A stretch of 58,392 nucleotides of DNA from a virus: positions 1 through 58,392 of IMG/VR virus record IMGVR_UViG_3300005618_000003; one strand, 5' to 3'. The translations under genes and the position numbers were made by a program. This document shows, piece after piece, positions 1 to 6,508 of the stretch (its first letter is position 1; each line of letters begins with the position of its first letter). The notes beneath the pieces were generated by a model that ran no database searches, was not told the DNA's origin, and worked only from the letters and a program-made list of their open reading frames with translations.

Positions 1-90
1 CGGACGTTCTGGAGCACCTAAAGCCCAGCGGGAAGCTGTTCTACGAGACGCAGCTTCGCAATCACGTACTCCCCTTTATCGGCCAGAAGT
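1..90. repeat. terminal direct repeat (circular overlap), left copy
   Basis: These 90 bases are identical to 58303-58392. Both copies carry the same stretch of integrase coding sequence, and joining them restores one uninterrupted reading frame. This is what an assembler leaves at the ends of a circular or circularly permuted molecule, so the unique genome is 58,302 bp. A true 90-bp physical terminal repeat inside a coding gene is much less likely. Confidence 0.95.
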
Positions 91-902
91 CCTTACGGGA
101 TGTGTCACTGGCGCATGTGCAGGACATCGTGAACCAGCGGAGCAAAACGCACTCGCCCAGGTCGGTGGAGTGTATCTGCATCACCATTCAGGGGATCTTC
201 AAGCGAGCTCGACAACTGGATTATTACAGCGGCCCTATGCCTACGGACGGAATACGGCGGCCGCAGGTGACGGAAATCCCGGCGAAGGCTCTATCGTGGT
301 CGCAAGTAGAGGAATTGGCTGCGATCCTGCCGGAGCCATGTGCGACCCTGATTCTGTTTCTGACGGTGACGGGGCTGCGAATCGGGGAGGCTTGCGGGCT
401 CCGCTGGGAGCATGTGAATCTCACGGACAAGCCGCAGGCGATGGGGAACGAAACACTGGAGCCTCTGACTGTGGCCGTTCGGGAGAATTGGGTGATGGGC
501 AGAAGGCAGACACCCAAGAGCCTCAAGAGCCGGCGGGAGGTTCCGATACCTCCCTGGATGGCTGTGCGACTTGCGAGCTTTTTGGCGGATGCGACATCGC
601 GCGGCAACCTCCAGGAACATGCTGTTTTTGCGAATGGGAGGGGATCGGCCCCTATCGACCATCACAACCTGATAAAGCGAGTTCTGAAGCCAGCGGCCAA
701 TACGCTGGGCCTAGGGTGGATCGGCTGGCACAGCTTCAGGCGGTCCAATGCGTCGATCGCGGAGCGGTTAGGGTTGACGGTCGCCCAGCGGCAGATGATT
801 CTCGGCCACACGGACCCGCGGGTAACGATGCGATACAGCGCCAAGGACTTGGCCGGCGCCAGGGAGATGCTGGCGACTATCACTCCCACGGCTATTCAAT
901 AG
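1..902 (+). CDS. int: Tyrosine integrase, C-terminal three quarters (continues from 58002)
   Basis: Site-specific recombinase of the phage integrase (tyrosine recombinase) family, expected to integrate the phage at attB. The frame enters from the right end of the window: the complete protein runs 58002-58302 then 1-902, 400 residues. Visible catalytic residues, in whole-protein numbering, are R227 (in TGLRIGEACGLRW), H344 and R347 (WHSFRR), H370 (LGHTDPR) and the nucleophile Y379 (VTMRYS). Position in the family and the complete catalytic set suggest an active enzyme. The stop TAG at 900-902 lies only 40 bases before a tRNA-like sequence that is probably attP, the usual int-attP neighbourhood. 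No clear excisionase was recognised; the small DNA-binding protein ending at 57947 is a candidate. Confidence 0.95.
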   Translation, partial: DVLEHLKPSGKLFYETQLRNHVLPFIGQKSLRDVSLAHVQDIVNQRSKTHSPRSVECICITIQGIFKRARQLDYYSGPMPTDGIRRPQVTEIPAKALSWSQVEELAAILPEPCATLILFLTVTGLRIGEACGLRWEHVNLTDKPQAMGNETLEPLTVAVRENWVMGRRQTPKSLKSRREVPIPPWMAVRLASFLADATSRGNLQEHAVFANGRGSAPIDHHNLIKRVLKPAANTLGLGWIGWHSFRRSNASIAERLGLTVAQRQMILGHTDPRVTMRYSAKDLAGAREMLATITPTAIQ

Positions 903-941
903 CGGGCGAGTTTTGCCACACGATTGCCACCGGTCCGGTTG

Positions 942-1018
942 ATTGGCGGGGGTTTCAGGACTATGCACTCCGATTTGTAATCAGAGGGTCGGGGGTTCAA
1001 TTCCCTCCGCCAGCTCCA
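942..1018 (+). other. putative attP: 3' part of a tRNA-Thr(TGT) gene with degenerate 5' half
   Basis: From about 966 to 1018 the sequence folds like the 3' part of a tRNA. It has an anticodon loop TTTGTAA (anticodon TGT, Thr) with a mostly paired stem, a five-base variable loop, a T arm with a GGGGG/CCCTC stem around TTCAATT, an acceptor strand CGCCAGC, discriminator T, and CCA at 1016-1018. Bases 942-948 can pair with most of the acceptor strand, and the spacing fits a full 77-nt tRNA. The D-arm region, however, has no proper stem, and one anticodon-stem pair is C.A, so a functional tRNA is unlikely. Integrases commonly use tRNA 3' ends as attachment sites, and this lies directly after int. 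I infer that the core is roughly 961-1018. Confidence 0.75.
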
Positions 1019-1024
1019 ATTCTA

Positions 1025-1062
1025 AAGGGCTTATCTGGGACAATACCTCCCGATGAGCCCTT
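1025..1062. other. inverted repeat beside attP
   Basis: Arms 1025-1040 and 1048-1062 are complementary apart from one mismatch and one extra base, around a seven-base loop. The + strand 3' flank is A-rich rather than T-rich, so this is not a convincing terminator for int. It could be an integrase arm site, a bidirectional terminator, or a structure flanking the attachment core. Confidence 0.5.
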
Positions 1063-1158
1063 AAAAACCCTCCGCCAACTGCAAAACACTGAAAGTTTTG
1101 CCCACCAGTTGCCATTTGGCTTCCCCGCCCTTCCGCCCCCGGTTTCAGGAGCACGCCA

Positions 1159-1899
1159 GTGAAGCCGCTCTGCATCGATTTGTTCTGTGGTCTTGGCGGC
1201 TGGTCTGAAGGCTTCCTTGCCGAAGGCTACGACTGCATTGGCTTCGACATCGAGCGCCACGACTACGGCACTGGCGGGTATCCGGGCCAACTTGTCTTAC
1301 AGGATGTTCTGACGCTCCACGGCTCGCAGTTCCGCGATGCTGCGGTGATTGTGGCGTCGCCGCCGTGCCAGGCGTACAGCTACCGCGCAATGCCCTGGAA
1401 ACGCGCCAAGGCGCTGCCACCACCGAGCAATGAACTGTTTGAGGCGTGCTTCAGGATTCAGCGGGAAGCCGGCGGGGTTCCGTTGGTAGTTGAGAATGTA
1501 GCCGGCGCGCAGCGCTGGGTCGGACGCGCACAGTGGAGGTTCGGAAGATACTACCTTTGGGGAGACATCCCGGCCTTGATGCCGCCGGGCCGCGTTCTGA
1601 AAGTGGCCGGCTTTAACTTCCACCAGCACGAAAAGACCGGCAAGGGAGGCAGCTTCCAATCTGCGAGCGTGAAGCAGCGCGCGCACAAGGGCTGCAGAAC
1701 GCATGACCTCCACTTGGGCGAGAACTCCAACGTCGGCCGCAAAGCCGCCTCTGCCCAGATAGCCAAGATCCCGCTCCCGCTCAGCCAGCACATTGCAAGA
1801 GTGTTTAAGCCTACCGCCCCATCGGACTGCCCCGCTGCATTGGCTTCCAGCAAAGATCCCGGCCCGGACACCTTGTCGTTTCCTGGGGGTTGCGTTTGA
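1159..1899 (+). CDS. C5-cytosine DNA methyltransferase
   Basis: Predicted to methylate cytosine C5 in DNA using SAM. The N-terminus has the family motif I DLFCGLGGWSEGF (residues 7-19), the catalytic Pro-Cys motif SPPCQAYS (Cys70) and an ENV motif (112-114). At 246 residues it is shorter than typical bacterial enzymes and the target-recognition part looks compact, as in many phage versions. The start is GTG at 1159, seven bases after an AGGAG ribosome-binding site. The last 25 residues are low in family character and resemble the tail of the product of 3639-4022 (ASSxxxxxxD), suggesting a shared gene-end module. It overlaps the next methyltransferase gene. The role is probably protection of phage DNA from host restriction; the specificity is unknown. 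Confidence 0.85.
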   Translation: MKPLCIDLFCGLGGWSEGFLAEGYDCIGFDIERHDYGTGGYPGQLVLQDVLTLHGSQFRDAAVIVASPPCQAYSYRAMPWKRAKALPPPSNELFEACFRIQREAGGVPLVVENVAGAQRWVGRAQWRFGRYYLWGDIPALMPPGRVLKVAGFNFHQHEKTGKGGSFQSASVKQRAHKGCRTHDLHLGENSNVGRKAASAQIAKIPLPLSQHIARVFKPTAPSDCPAALASSKDPGPDTLSFPGGCV

Positions 1900-2909
1900 A
1901 CTTTCACATCCATCTGGGCGATGCGTTGACGGTGCTCCGTTCGATGCCGGATTCGTCGGTGAATTGCTGCATCACAAGCCCGCCGTATTGGGGCTTGCGG
2001 GATTACGGCGTGAGTGGGCAGCTTGGTCTTGAGCGAACGCCAGCGGAGTATATCGCTGCGATGGTAGCTGTATTCGGGGAGGTTCGGCGCGTGCTGCGGG
2101 ACGATGGAACTCTGTGGCTGAACCTCGGGGACTCCTATACCAGCGGAGGCCGCCAAGGGCACGGCACGCGAGTCGGCTTCAGGCAGTCAAGTAACCGCGG
2201 CGCGAACGATGAGACCTCCTGTGAAAGTGCACCTAACCCGCCTGGGTTGAAACCCAAAGACCTCTGCGGAATCCCATGGCGCGTAGCGTTCGCCCTTCAG
2301 GAGGCCGGTTGGTGGCTGCGATGCGATGTCATTTGGAGCAAGCCCAACCCGATGCCAGAGAGCGTCACGGATCGGCCGACAAAATCTCACGAATACCTTT
2401 TTCTCCTAACGAAGTCTCAAAAGTATCACTACGATTCCGATGCCATCAAAGAGCCGGGTGTTTTCGCGGGCCCGAACGGCCGTTCTAAATCTCCGCACGC
2501 GCAAGGCTTCGCCCGCAGAGACAAGATCGAGGAGCGGGTTCGGCAGGACAAGCAGCGCGGCCACGGTCGCCGGCACGCAGGGTTTAACGAGCGGTGGGAC
2601 AAGATGACCACCGAGGAGCAGTGCGCAGTGATGCGCAATAAACGCTCCGTGTGGACGTTCGCCACGCTGCCCGCTCCAGAGGCGCACTTCGCAACCTTCC
2701 CGCTAGAGTTGCCGGAGACCTGCCTCAGGGCCGGCTGTCCCGCCGGCGGTACGGTTTTGGATCCGTTCGCGGGGGCCGGCACGACCGGGCTGGCATGCTT
2801 GAAGCAAAATCGAAACTTCGTCGGCATTGAACTGAATCCGAAGTACATCGACATCGCGTATAGTCGAGCGCGGAAATACTATCCGCTCCTCATGGAGGCG
2901 ACCGCATGA
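1890..2909 (+). CDS. DNA N6-adenine/N4-cytosine methyltransferase (beta class)
   Basis: SAM-dependent amino-methyltransferase acting on DNA. The catalytic motif IV, TSPPYWG, comes first (about residues 29-35) and the SAM-binding motif, DPFAGAGTTG, comes near the C-terminus. This is the beta-class order, as in CcrM-like and DNA_methylase_4 proteins. The WSKPNPMPES segment is also typical of the group. The possible starts are TTG at 1890 or, more naturally, TTG at 1896, which gives a TTGA overlap with the preceding stop and good spacing from the GGGGG at 1885-1889. Together with the C5 enzyme upstream it forms a two-gene DNA-modification cassette next to the attachment site. Confidence 0.88.
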   Translation: MRLNFHIHLGDALTVLRSMPDSSVNCCITSPPYWGLRDYGVSGQLGLERTPAEYIAAMVAVFGEVRRVLRDDGTLWLNLGDSYTSGGRQGHGTRVGFRQSSNRGANDETSCESAPNPPGLKPKDLCGIPWRVAFALQEAGWWLRCDVIWSKPNPMPESVTDRPTKSHEYLFLLTKSQKYHYDSDAIKEPGVFAGPNGRSKSPHAQGFARRDKIEERVRQDKQRGHGRRHAGFNERWDKMTTEEQCAVMRNKRSVWTFATLPAPEAHFATFPLELPETCLRAGCPAGGTVLDPFAGAGTTGLACLKQNRNFVGIELNPKYIDIAYSRARKYYPLLMEATA

Positions 2910-3025
2910 AAACCAATGGTCTGCACCCTGAAAGCGGCGCGGTATCCGCAGCCCCAGACGTTGGTGGAAGCGAAAACAAAATCACTCAGCGGGCAGGCGT
3001 ATCGGGCGATTCGGAGGGTAAATGA
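2906..3025 (+). CDS. 39-residue hypothetical protein, ATGA-coupled
   Basis: A short frame starts with an ATGA overlap on the methyltransferase stop and ends with another ATGA overlap at 3022, the coupling style used throughout this genome. The product is hydrophilic, with HPES near the N-terminus and GGSENK at residues 21-26. The same HPEN-spacer-GGSENK pattern is encoded at 3571-3642. No function is recognised. The frame could be a gene-boundary linker rather than a functional protein. Confidence 0.4.
   Translation: MKTNGLHPESGAVSAAPDVGGSENKITQRAGVSGDSEGK
2963..2980 (+). repeat. 18-bp direct repeat, copy 1
   Basis: The 18 bases at 2963-2980 recur exactly at 3613-3630. About 40 bases before each copy there is a shared TGCACCCTGAAA. 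The first part of the module also appears, degenerate, near 4258-4275. These repeated blocks sit at gene ends and could be recombination-prone linkers. Confidence 0.8.
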
Positions 3026-3168
3026 GCCAATATGTTGGCCGTCCGGCGGAGTCTTTCGCGTCCCACTCTGGGGCGTTTTTAGGAGCACACCTGTGGATGC
3101 TGGGTTACGTACCAGCCCCACCTACCACGGTGGACGCCCCGCTTACGCAGAGTGGCGCACGTCGGGGA
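3026..3168 (+). other. gap with only weak coding signals
   Basis: Two overlapping + strand frames cross this stretch. One starts at ATG 3022; the other could start at GTG 3092 after an AGGAG motif at 3080-3084 and would give a 28-residue peptide ending at 3179. Neither resembles a known protein, and both run into the better supported minus-strand gene that ends at 3169. I see no clear promoter or RNA here. Confidence 0.4.
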
Positions 3169-3423
3169 TCAATACGTGAAAGTCTTTCGGGCTTTGGCTA
3201 CGGCCTTCTGCGCTTTCGAGAGTTGATAGATGTGCGGGGTGGACCAATCGTCCCGCGCATCGGTGCGGCCTCCATCGTCCCACTGAATGTAAACCAGCGG
3301 CGGCGGTGCGGTCGGACGCGATTCACGAAGATCAATTACGTATCCTTCGCAGATAGGATCGCCGCTCTTGTACCACTTAACTCGGGTCCCATGCGGGAGC
3401 GCCATCAATTCTTCTACGGTCAT
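3169..3423 (-). CDS. 84-residue hypothetical protein on the minus strand
   Basis: It has a strong AGGAGA ribosome-binding site seven bases before ATG and a TAAAAT -10-like hexamer 36 bases upstream of the start, so it seems to have its own promoter against the surrounding + strand operon. The product begins MTVEELMALPHGTRVKW and contains VYIQWDDGG and a basic, alanine-rich C-terminus (SKAQKAVAKARK). It looks like a small soluble beta-rich protein such as an SH3-like fold, but no family is recognised. The longer overlapping + strand frame 3022-3642 is probably its shadow. Its opposite orientation suggests expression independent of the early operon, perhaps in the lysogen. Confidence 0.65.
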   Translation of the reverse strand: MTVEELMALPHGTRVKWYKSGDPICEGYVIDLRESRPTAPPPLVYIQWDDGGRTDARDDWSTPHIYQLSKAQKAVAKARKTFTY

Positions 3424-3435
3424 TTGCTTTCTCCT

Positions 3436-3465
3436 GATCGTTGGTTACGATCTAAGACCATTTTA
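3436..3465 (-). promoter_or_regulatory. promoter and 5'-UTR hairpin of the 3169-3423 gene
   Basis: On the minus strand, a TAAAAT hexamer (3460-3465) is followed by a perfect inverted repeat GATCGT/ACGATC (3436-3441 and 3447-3452, five-base loop) and then the ribosome-binding site. The -35 region is weak. The inverted repeat lies between the presumed start of transcription and the ribosome-binding site, so it could be an operator or an mRNA hairpin. Confidence 0.45.
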
Positions 3466-3570
3466 CCACACTCACTTTTTGAAATACGCGAAAATGCCCG
3501 TATTCATTGGTCTAGCTGGCGTAGTTGCAACGCGAAAATAAATTGCTTGACAAGATTTTCGACTAGTGGC

Positions 3571-3642
3571 GTGCACCCTGAAAACGACCCATCGACGCCT
3601 CCACAAAACTCCGGTGGAAGCGAAAACAAAGGGGCCAAATGA
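3571..3642 (+). CDS. possible 23-residue leader-like peptide
   Basis: A GTG-started frame encodes HPENDPSTPPQ and GGSENK and ends in an ATGA overlap with the next gene at 3639. It carries the second copy of the 18-bp repeat (3613-3630). A perfect TTGACA lies at 3547-3552, but no good -10 hexamer follows at proper spacing. The peptide shares its pattern with the product of 2906-3025. It may be a remnant of a gene end rather than an independent gene. Confidence 0.3.
   Translation: MHPENDPSTPPQNSGGSENKGAK
3613..3630 (+). repeat. 18-bp direct repeat, copy 2
   Basis: Exact second copy of the 18 bases at 2963-2980. It again precedes a gene start by a few bases, here the ATG at 3639. Confidence 0.8.
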
Positions 3643-4022
3643 AAGAGCAAATGAACCAGGGCGTGAGCCGGTCGGAGTGCGAGACGATCATCAATCGCGG
3701 TTATGTGACTGAAATGCGTCTCGCCCGCTATTGTCTGGCACTCCTGGACGAATGCGAGAACCTGAGGCGGGATAAAGAGCGGCTGGATTGGCTGGAGAAA
3801 AACCTAGCCCTTCAAATCTCTCACGTCAAATTGGATAAGGACTTAACGCAAATAGGTGTGGAAATAATATTCGGTCCTACGGGAGCAATGGTCGAGCAAG
3901 ATACACTCCGCGAAGCCATCGACGCCGCAATCTCGGAGAATGCCGCAAATGCGCCGGATTCGTCGGCTTCCAGCGAAGTTGATCGGGAACAGGACTCATC
4001 GGTTTCAGGAGCAGGCCAATGA
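3639..4022 (+). CDS. phage early protein, hypothetical (127 aa)
   Basis: The N-terminal half is helical and charged (LLDECENLRRDKERLDWLEKN) and is followed by a short beta segment and LREAIDAAI. This RLDWLEK...REAIDAA pattern is frequent in small phage early proteins of unknown function. The start at 3639 overlaps the end of the preceding short frame by ATGA. The last 30 residues are Ser/Asp-rich and resemble the tail of the C5 methyltransferase. Before the next gene there is a TTTCAGGAGCA ribosome-binding block nearly identical to the one at 1144-1154. Confidence 0.65.
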   Translation: MKEQMNQGVSRSECETIINRGYVTEMRLARYCLALLDECENLRRDKERLDWLEKNLALQISHVKLDKDLTQIGVEIIFGPTGAMVEQDTLREAIDAAISENAANAPDSSASSEVDREQDSSVSGAGQ

Positions 4023-4519
4023 ACGAAGAACTGTACTATATCCAGCACGTCAAGTTCGTCGGCAACTGTATGTTGTTCTGGCGTCCCAATGGATGCGGCT
4101 ACACGGTTGACCTTGACGACGCATGGAAAGTCTCAAAGCAATTCGCGCTGAATATCTGCAAAAGCAGGCCAGAGGAAGATTTCCCGAGACTCGCAACGCT
4201 AGTTGATTCGTTAGCCAAACGGCATGTAGACGTACAACACTTTCCGCGCAACATAAGGTCTGCACCTGAAAACGGCGCGGAATCCAACGCTCAAACGCCC
4301 GCTGGACAGCCAACGCAATTGCAGAGAGAGCGTGAACTATCAGATCAACTCGTGGATGCGCTGAAGAACTCGCAACCATTCGTCTACGTCACGGAACACG
4401 CGGCGCGCCTTGATATTCTGGACGAAATCAAGGCCGCACTCTCCGCCCACATCGCAATGAGGAGCGACCCTGCGTTGGCTGCGAAGGGGAAGACGGAAGA
4501 GGAGAAAGCGCCGGCGTGA
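4019..4519 (+). CDS. hypothetical protein (166 aa)
   Basis: Begins with an ATGA overlap. The N-terminal 60 residues (YYIQHVKFVGNCMLFWRPNGCGYTVDLDDAWKVS) look like a small folded domain known from other phage early genes: a display or cofactor-free protein with a YxxDLxxAW motif. A Gln/Glu-rich middle and a helical C-terminus follow. It contains the partial gene-boundary repeat (PENGAES). It ends just before the strong promoter at 4606, so it closes the first early gene group. Confidence 0.6.
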   Translation: MNEELYYIQHVKFVGNCMLFWRPNGCGYTVDLDDAWKVSKQFALNICKSRPEEDFPRLATLVDSLAKRHVDVQHFPRNIRSAPENGAESNAQTPAGQPTQLQRERELSDQLVDALKNSQPFVYVTEHAARLDILDEIKAALSAHIAMRSDPALAAKGKTEEEKAPA

Positions 4520-4605
4520 TGCGATCACCGGAAGGTCATTTTATGGGCCGTGGAGAGGCGTTAGGTCGCTGGTTGCCGCTTATGCTCGGCTGGGGAATTA
4601 TATAC

Positions 4606-4634
4606 TTGACTCCCGTACGGGAATAATCTACAAT
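4606..4634 (+). promoter_or_regulatory. strong sigma-70-type promoter with embedded palindromic operator
   Basis: TTGACT (4606-4611), a 17-bp spacer and TACAAT (4629-4634) form an almost consensus promoter. The spacer contains the perfect 12-bp palindrome TCCCGTACGGGA (4611-4622), which extends imperfectly to 16 bp. A dimeric repressor bound there would block RNA polymerase. ATG at 4642 starts seven bases after the -10 box, so the transcript is expected to be leaderless. Confidence 0.8.
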
Positions 4635-4641
4635 GGTTGAC

Positions 4642-4845
4642 ATGGACACCCCTTACACCCAAAGAAGTTTGCCTGAGATTCAGGCCGAAATCGACGCCTA
4701 TGAAGAGAACATGTCTCACGATCATTTGCCGCCACGATATGACGCACTGGTTGCATTTCGCAACAGTCCGCTCCGATGCTCCTGTAACCCGTTTGCGTGG
4801 AATCGCGAACTCAGCCGCCTGATGTGCCCGGTTCATGGAGCGTAG
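4642..4845 (+). CDS. small early protein (67 aa), leaderless start
   Basis: First gene behind the strong promoter. A longer frame begins at ATG 4633, but that codon overlaps the -10 box, so ATG 4642 is the sensible start. The product (MDTPYTQRSLPEIQAEIDAYEENM...) is acidic in its first half, with a helical segment. It ends with a Cys-containing region CSCNPFAWN...MCPVHGA that could bind a metal (CSC...CPVH). No family is recognised. Its place at the head of the operon and under the palindrome makes it a candidate immediate-early gene. Confidence 0.6.
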   Translation: MDTPYTQRSLPEIQAEIDAYEENMSHDHLPPRYDALVAFRNSPLRCSCNPFAWNRELSRLMCPVHGA

Positions 4846-4848
4846 AAC

Positions 4849-5121
4849 ATGAGATCCCATATTCACAAAATCGAAGAGTTTATCTCGGACGAACTGGAGA
4901 CTCGCCAGACCTCGTTTTTGCCTGGGCCGGATAAGCAGGAAGACGGATATATTGGCTCCGCCGCGAAGGCCTTGGAGTCCGTTCAATCTGTTTCCAAGGT
5001 GCAAGCCGATCTCATTAACGCCCTCAAGGAAGCTCGCTCCCTCATGCCGCTTGGCACAAAGGTCCGCGCCGAATGGATGGAGCGCGCTGGTAAGGCCATA
5101 TCCGAAGCGGAGGGCCGCTAG
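4849..5121 (+). CDS. hypothetical protein (90 aa)
   Basis: Starts at ATG 4849, three bases after the preceding stop. The product is a mostly helical, soluble protein (IHKIEEFISDELETRQ ... ALKEARSLMPLGTKVRAEWMERAGKAISEAEG). No function is recognised. Its TAG stop directly abuts the ATG of the transposase-like gene, so the two are in one transcript. Confidence 0.6.
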   Translation: MRSHIHKIEEFISDELETRQTSFLPGPDKQEDGYIGSAAKALESVQSVSKVQADLINALKEARSLMPLGTKVRAEWMERAGKAISEAEGR

Positions 5122-6051
5122 ATGTCCAAGTCCACCATCAGCACTTTCAAACTGTTTGAGACGTTCCCCGATGAAGCCACGGCGCGGGAATACCTCGAAG
5201 GCCGCTTGTGGCCGAATGGCGTCGTCTGCCCTAACTGCAAGGGCACTGACCGAATCACTACCCGCAAGGCCGCTGGATTTTACCGCTGCAACGCCTGCGG
5301 GGATTTCGACTTCACTGTTCGCACCGGAACCATTTTCGAGCGGTCGCACATCCCGCTTCACAAGTGGGTTTATGCGATGTACTTGCTCGTTACGGCGCGC
5401 AAGGGTATTTCCTCGATGCAGCTTGCCAAGGAAATCGGCGTCACGCAAAAGAGCGCATGGTTCATGCTCTCGCGTCTCCGTGAGGCTTGCGGCAACGATT
5501 CGGACATTGAGAAGTTGCGCGGCGTCATCGAAATTGACGAGGCCTTTTTCGGCGGCAAGGAAAAGAACAAGCACAAGAATAAGAAGCTGAATGTCGGCAG
5601 TGGATCGGCTGGCAAGACTGCCGTTTTGGGCATTCGTCAGCGCGGTGGCGAAACTCGTGGAATGGTCATTGCCGACCGGACGCTGCATACCATTCAGCAG
5701 CAAATCCACAAGCACGTAGAAGTTGGCAGCACGATCTACACCGATGAAGGTGTCGCCTACCAAGACTTGAACGGGCTGTTCTTCCGCGCTGCCAGCGTGA
5801 CGCACAGCGCCGGAGAATACGCACGTGGCCCTGTCAACACCAATTCGATAGAGAGCGTCTGGGCTGTGCTCAAGCGCGGTGTTTATGGCGTCTACCATCA
5901 AGTTTCTGCGAAGCATCTCGACCGCTACGTCCAAGAGTTCGCGTTCCGCCTGAACCAAGGAAACGTGGCGCGCCACACGTTTGAGCGGTTGGATTCGTTT
6001 GTTGACGCCATCAAAGGCAAGCGCCTCACGTACGCGAGGTTGACCGCATGA
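5122..6051 (+). CDS. IS1595-family (ISXO2-like) transposase, embedded in the operon
   Basis: Domains in order: an N-terminal zinc ribbon (C36, C39, C56, C59), a helix-turn-helix-like segment (GISSMQLAKEIGVTQKSAW, about 95-113) and a DDE core with D139 (IEIDEAFFGG), D208 (YTDEG) and E244 (NSIESVWAVLKRG). The length of 309 residues matches intact IS1595-group transposases and all catalytic residues are present. Unusually, its start directly abuts the previous stop and its stop overlaps the next start by ATGA. I found no flanking inverted repeats in the tight neighbouring coding sequence. It may therefore be a domesticated phage gene rather than a recent insertion; the alternative is an old insertion with decayed ends. 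Confidence 0.9.
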   Translation: MSKSTISTFKLFETFPDEATAREYLEGRLWPNGVVCPNCKGTDRITTRKAAGFYRCNACGDFDFTVRTGTIFERSHIPLHKWVYAMYLLVTARKGISSMQLAKEIGVTQKSAWFMLSRLREACGNDSDIEKLRGVIEIDEAFFGGKEKNKHKNKKLNVGSGSAGKTAVLGIRQRGGETRGMVIADRTLHTIQQQIHKHVEVGSTIYTDEGVAYQDLNGLFFRAASVTHSAGEYARGPVNTNSIESVWAVLKRGVYGVYHQVSAKHLDRYVQEFAFRLNQGNVARHTFERLDSFVDAIKGKRLTYARLTA

Positions 6052-6239
6052 ACGAGCCGATAAAAGCCTGTCCATTTTGCGGGCGCATGGCTCGCCTGAT
6101 TGAGACTTCCGAGCCGTCGAATCGCGGCGGCTTTTGCGTTGAATGTCATTCCTGCCACGCCCGCGGGCCGGTAGTGTTTGGGATAAAGACTGATGCGAGA
6201 CCCATAGCGGTAGCGGCATGGAACAGGAGAGCATCGTGA
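6048..6239 (+). CDS. Lar-like zinc-ribbon protein
   Basis: A 63-residue protein with two CxxC pairs (ACPFCG and CVECHSC) and the ending AVAAWNRR, the layout of the Lar / restriction-alleviation-like small phage proteins. Lar of the Rac prophage modulates a type I restriction-modification enzyme; whether this copy does so is unknown. It starts with an ATGA overlap on the transposase stop. Short zinc ribbons of this type are common in phage early operons. Confidence 0.75.
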   Translation: MNEPIKACPFCGRMARLIETSEPSNRGGFCVECHSCHARGPVVFGIKTDARPIAVAAWNRRAS

Positions 6240-6508
6240 GCGCTAACCCCTGCCCGCACTGCGGTTCATCATCCAAGCTGCATCCAGTGGACGCTAAGGC
6301 GTGCGCTCGTTTCGGAGCCGAAGTTATGGCACCGCAGAGCATTGAATATCTTGCGCGAATTGAATACGAAGCCCAAGTGAAATGCGTTGACGAAGGCGGC
6401 GAGTTCCTGGGAACTATGTTGCCCTGGTCAACTGTTTCAGAGACGCACAAGGAAATCGCCAGAGCGGGCATACGCGCAGTTCTGGAAGCACTGGGGAACG
6501 CATTATGA
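6236..6508 (+). CDS. small CxxC-containing protein (90 aa)
   Basis: Starts best at GTG 6236, in a GTGA overlap and preceded by AGGAGA; an in-frame ATG at 6218 is less likely. The N-terminus CPHCGSSSKLHP is a zinc knuckle as in Lar-like proteins, but the remainder (Glu-rich, IARAGIRAVLEALG) is helical. The function is unknown. It probably acts in the same early group as its Lar-like neighbour. Confidence 0.65.
   Translation: MSANPCPHCGSSSKLHPVDAKACARFGAEVMAPQSIEYLARIEYEAQVKCVDEGGEFLGTMLPWSTVSETHKEIARAGIRAVLEALGNAL

Noticed and set aside
1-90. Physical long terminal repeats of a linear phage genome
   Set aside because: The repeat lies inside one continuous integrase gene and is short, as expected for assembly overlap of a circle rather than for a packaging repeat.
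942-1018. Functional tRNA-Thr gene
   Set aside because: The D arm does not pair, the acceptor end has mismatches and the anticodon stem has a C.A pair. An attachment-site remnant explains it better.
170-1162. Long alternative + strand frame over the integrase end and attP
   Set aside because: It is out of phase with the integrase catalytic motifs and reads through the tRNA-like element; it has no domain.
3547-3570. Promoter at TTGACA before 3571
   Set aside because: The expected -10 positions read CGTGCA or similar, far from consensus.
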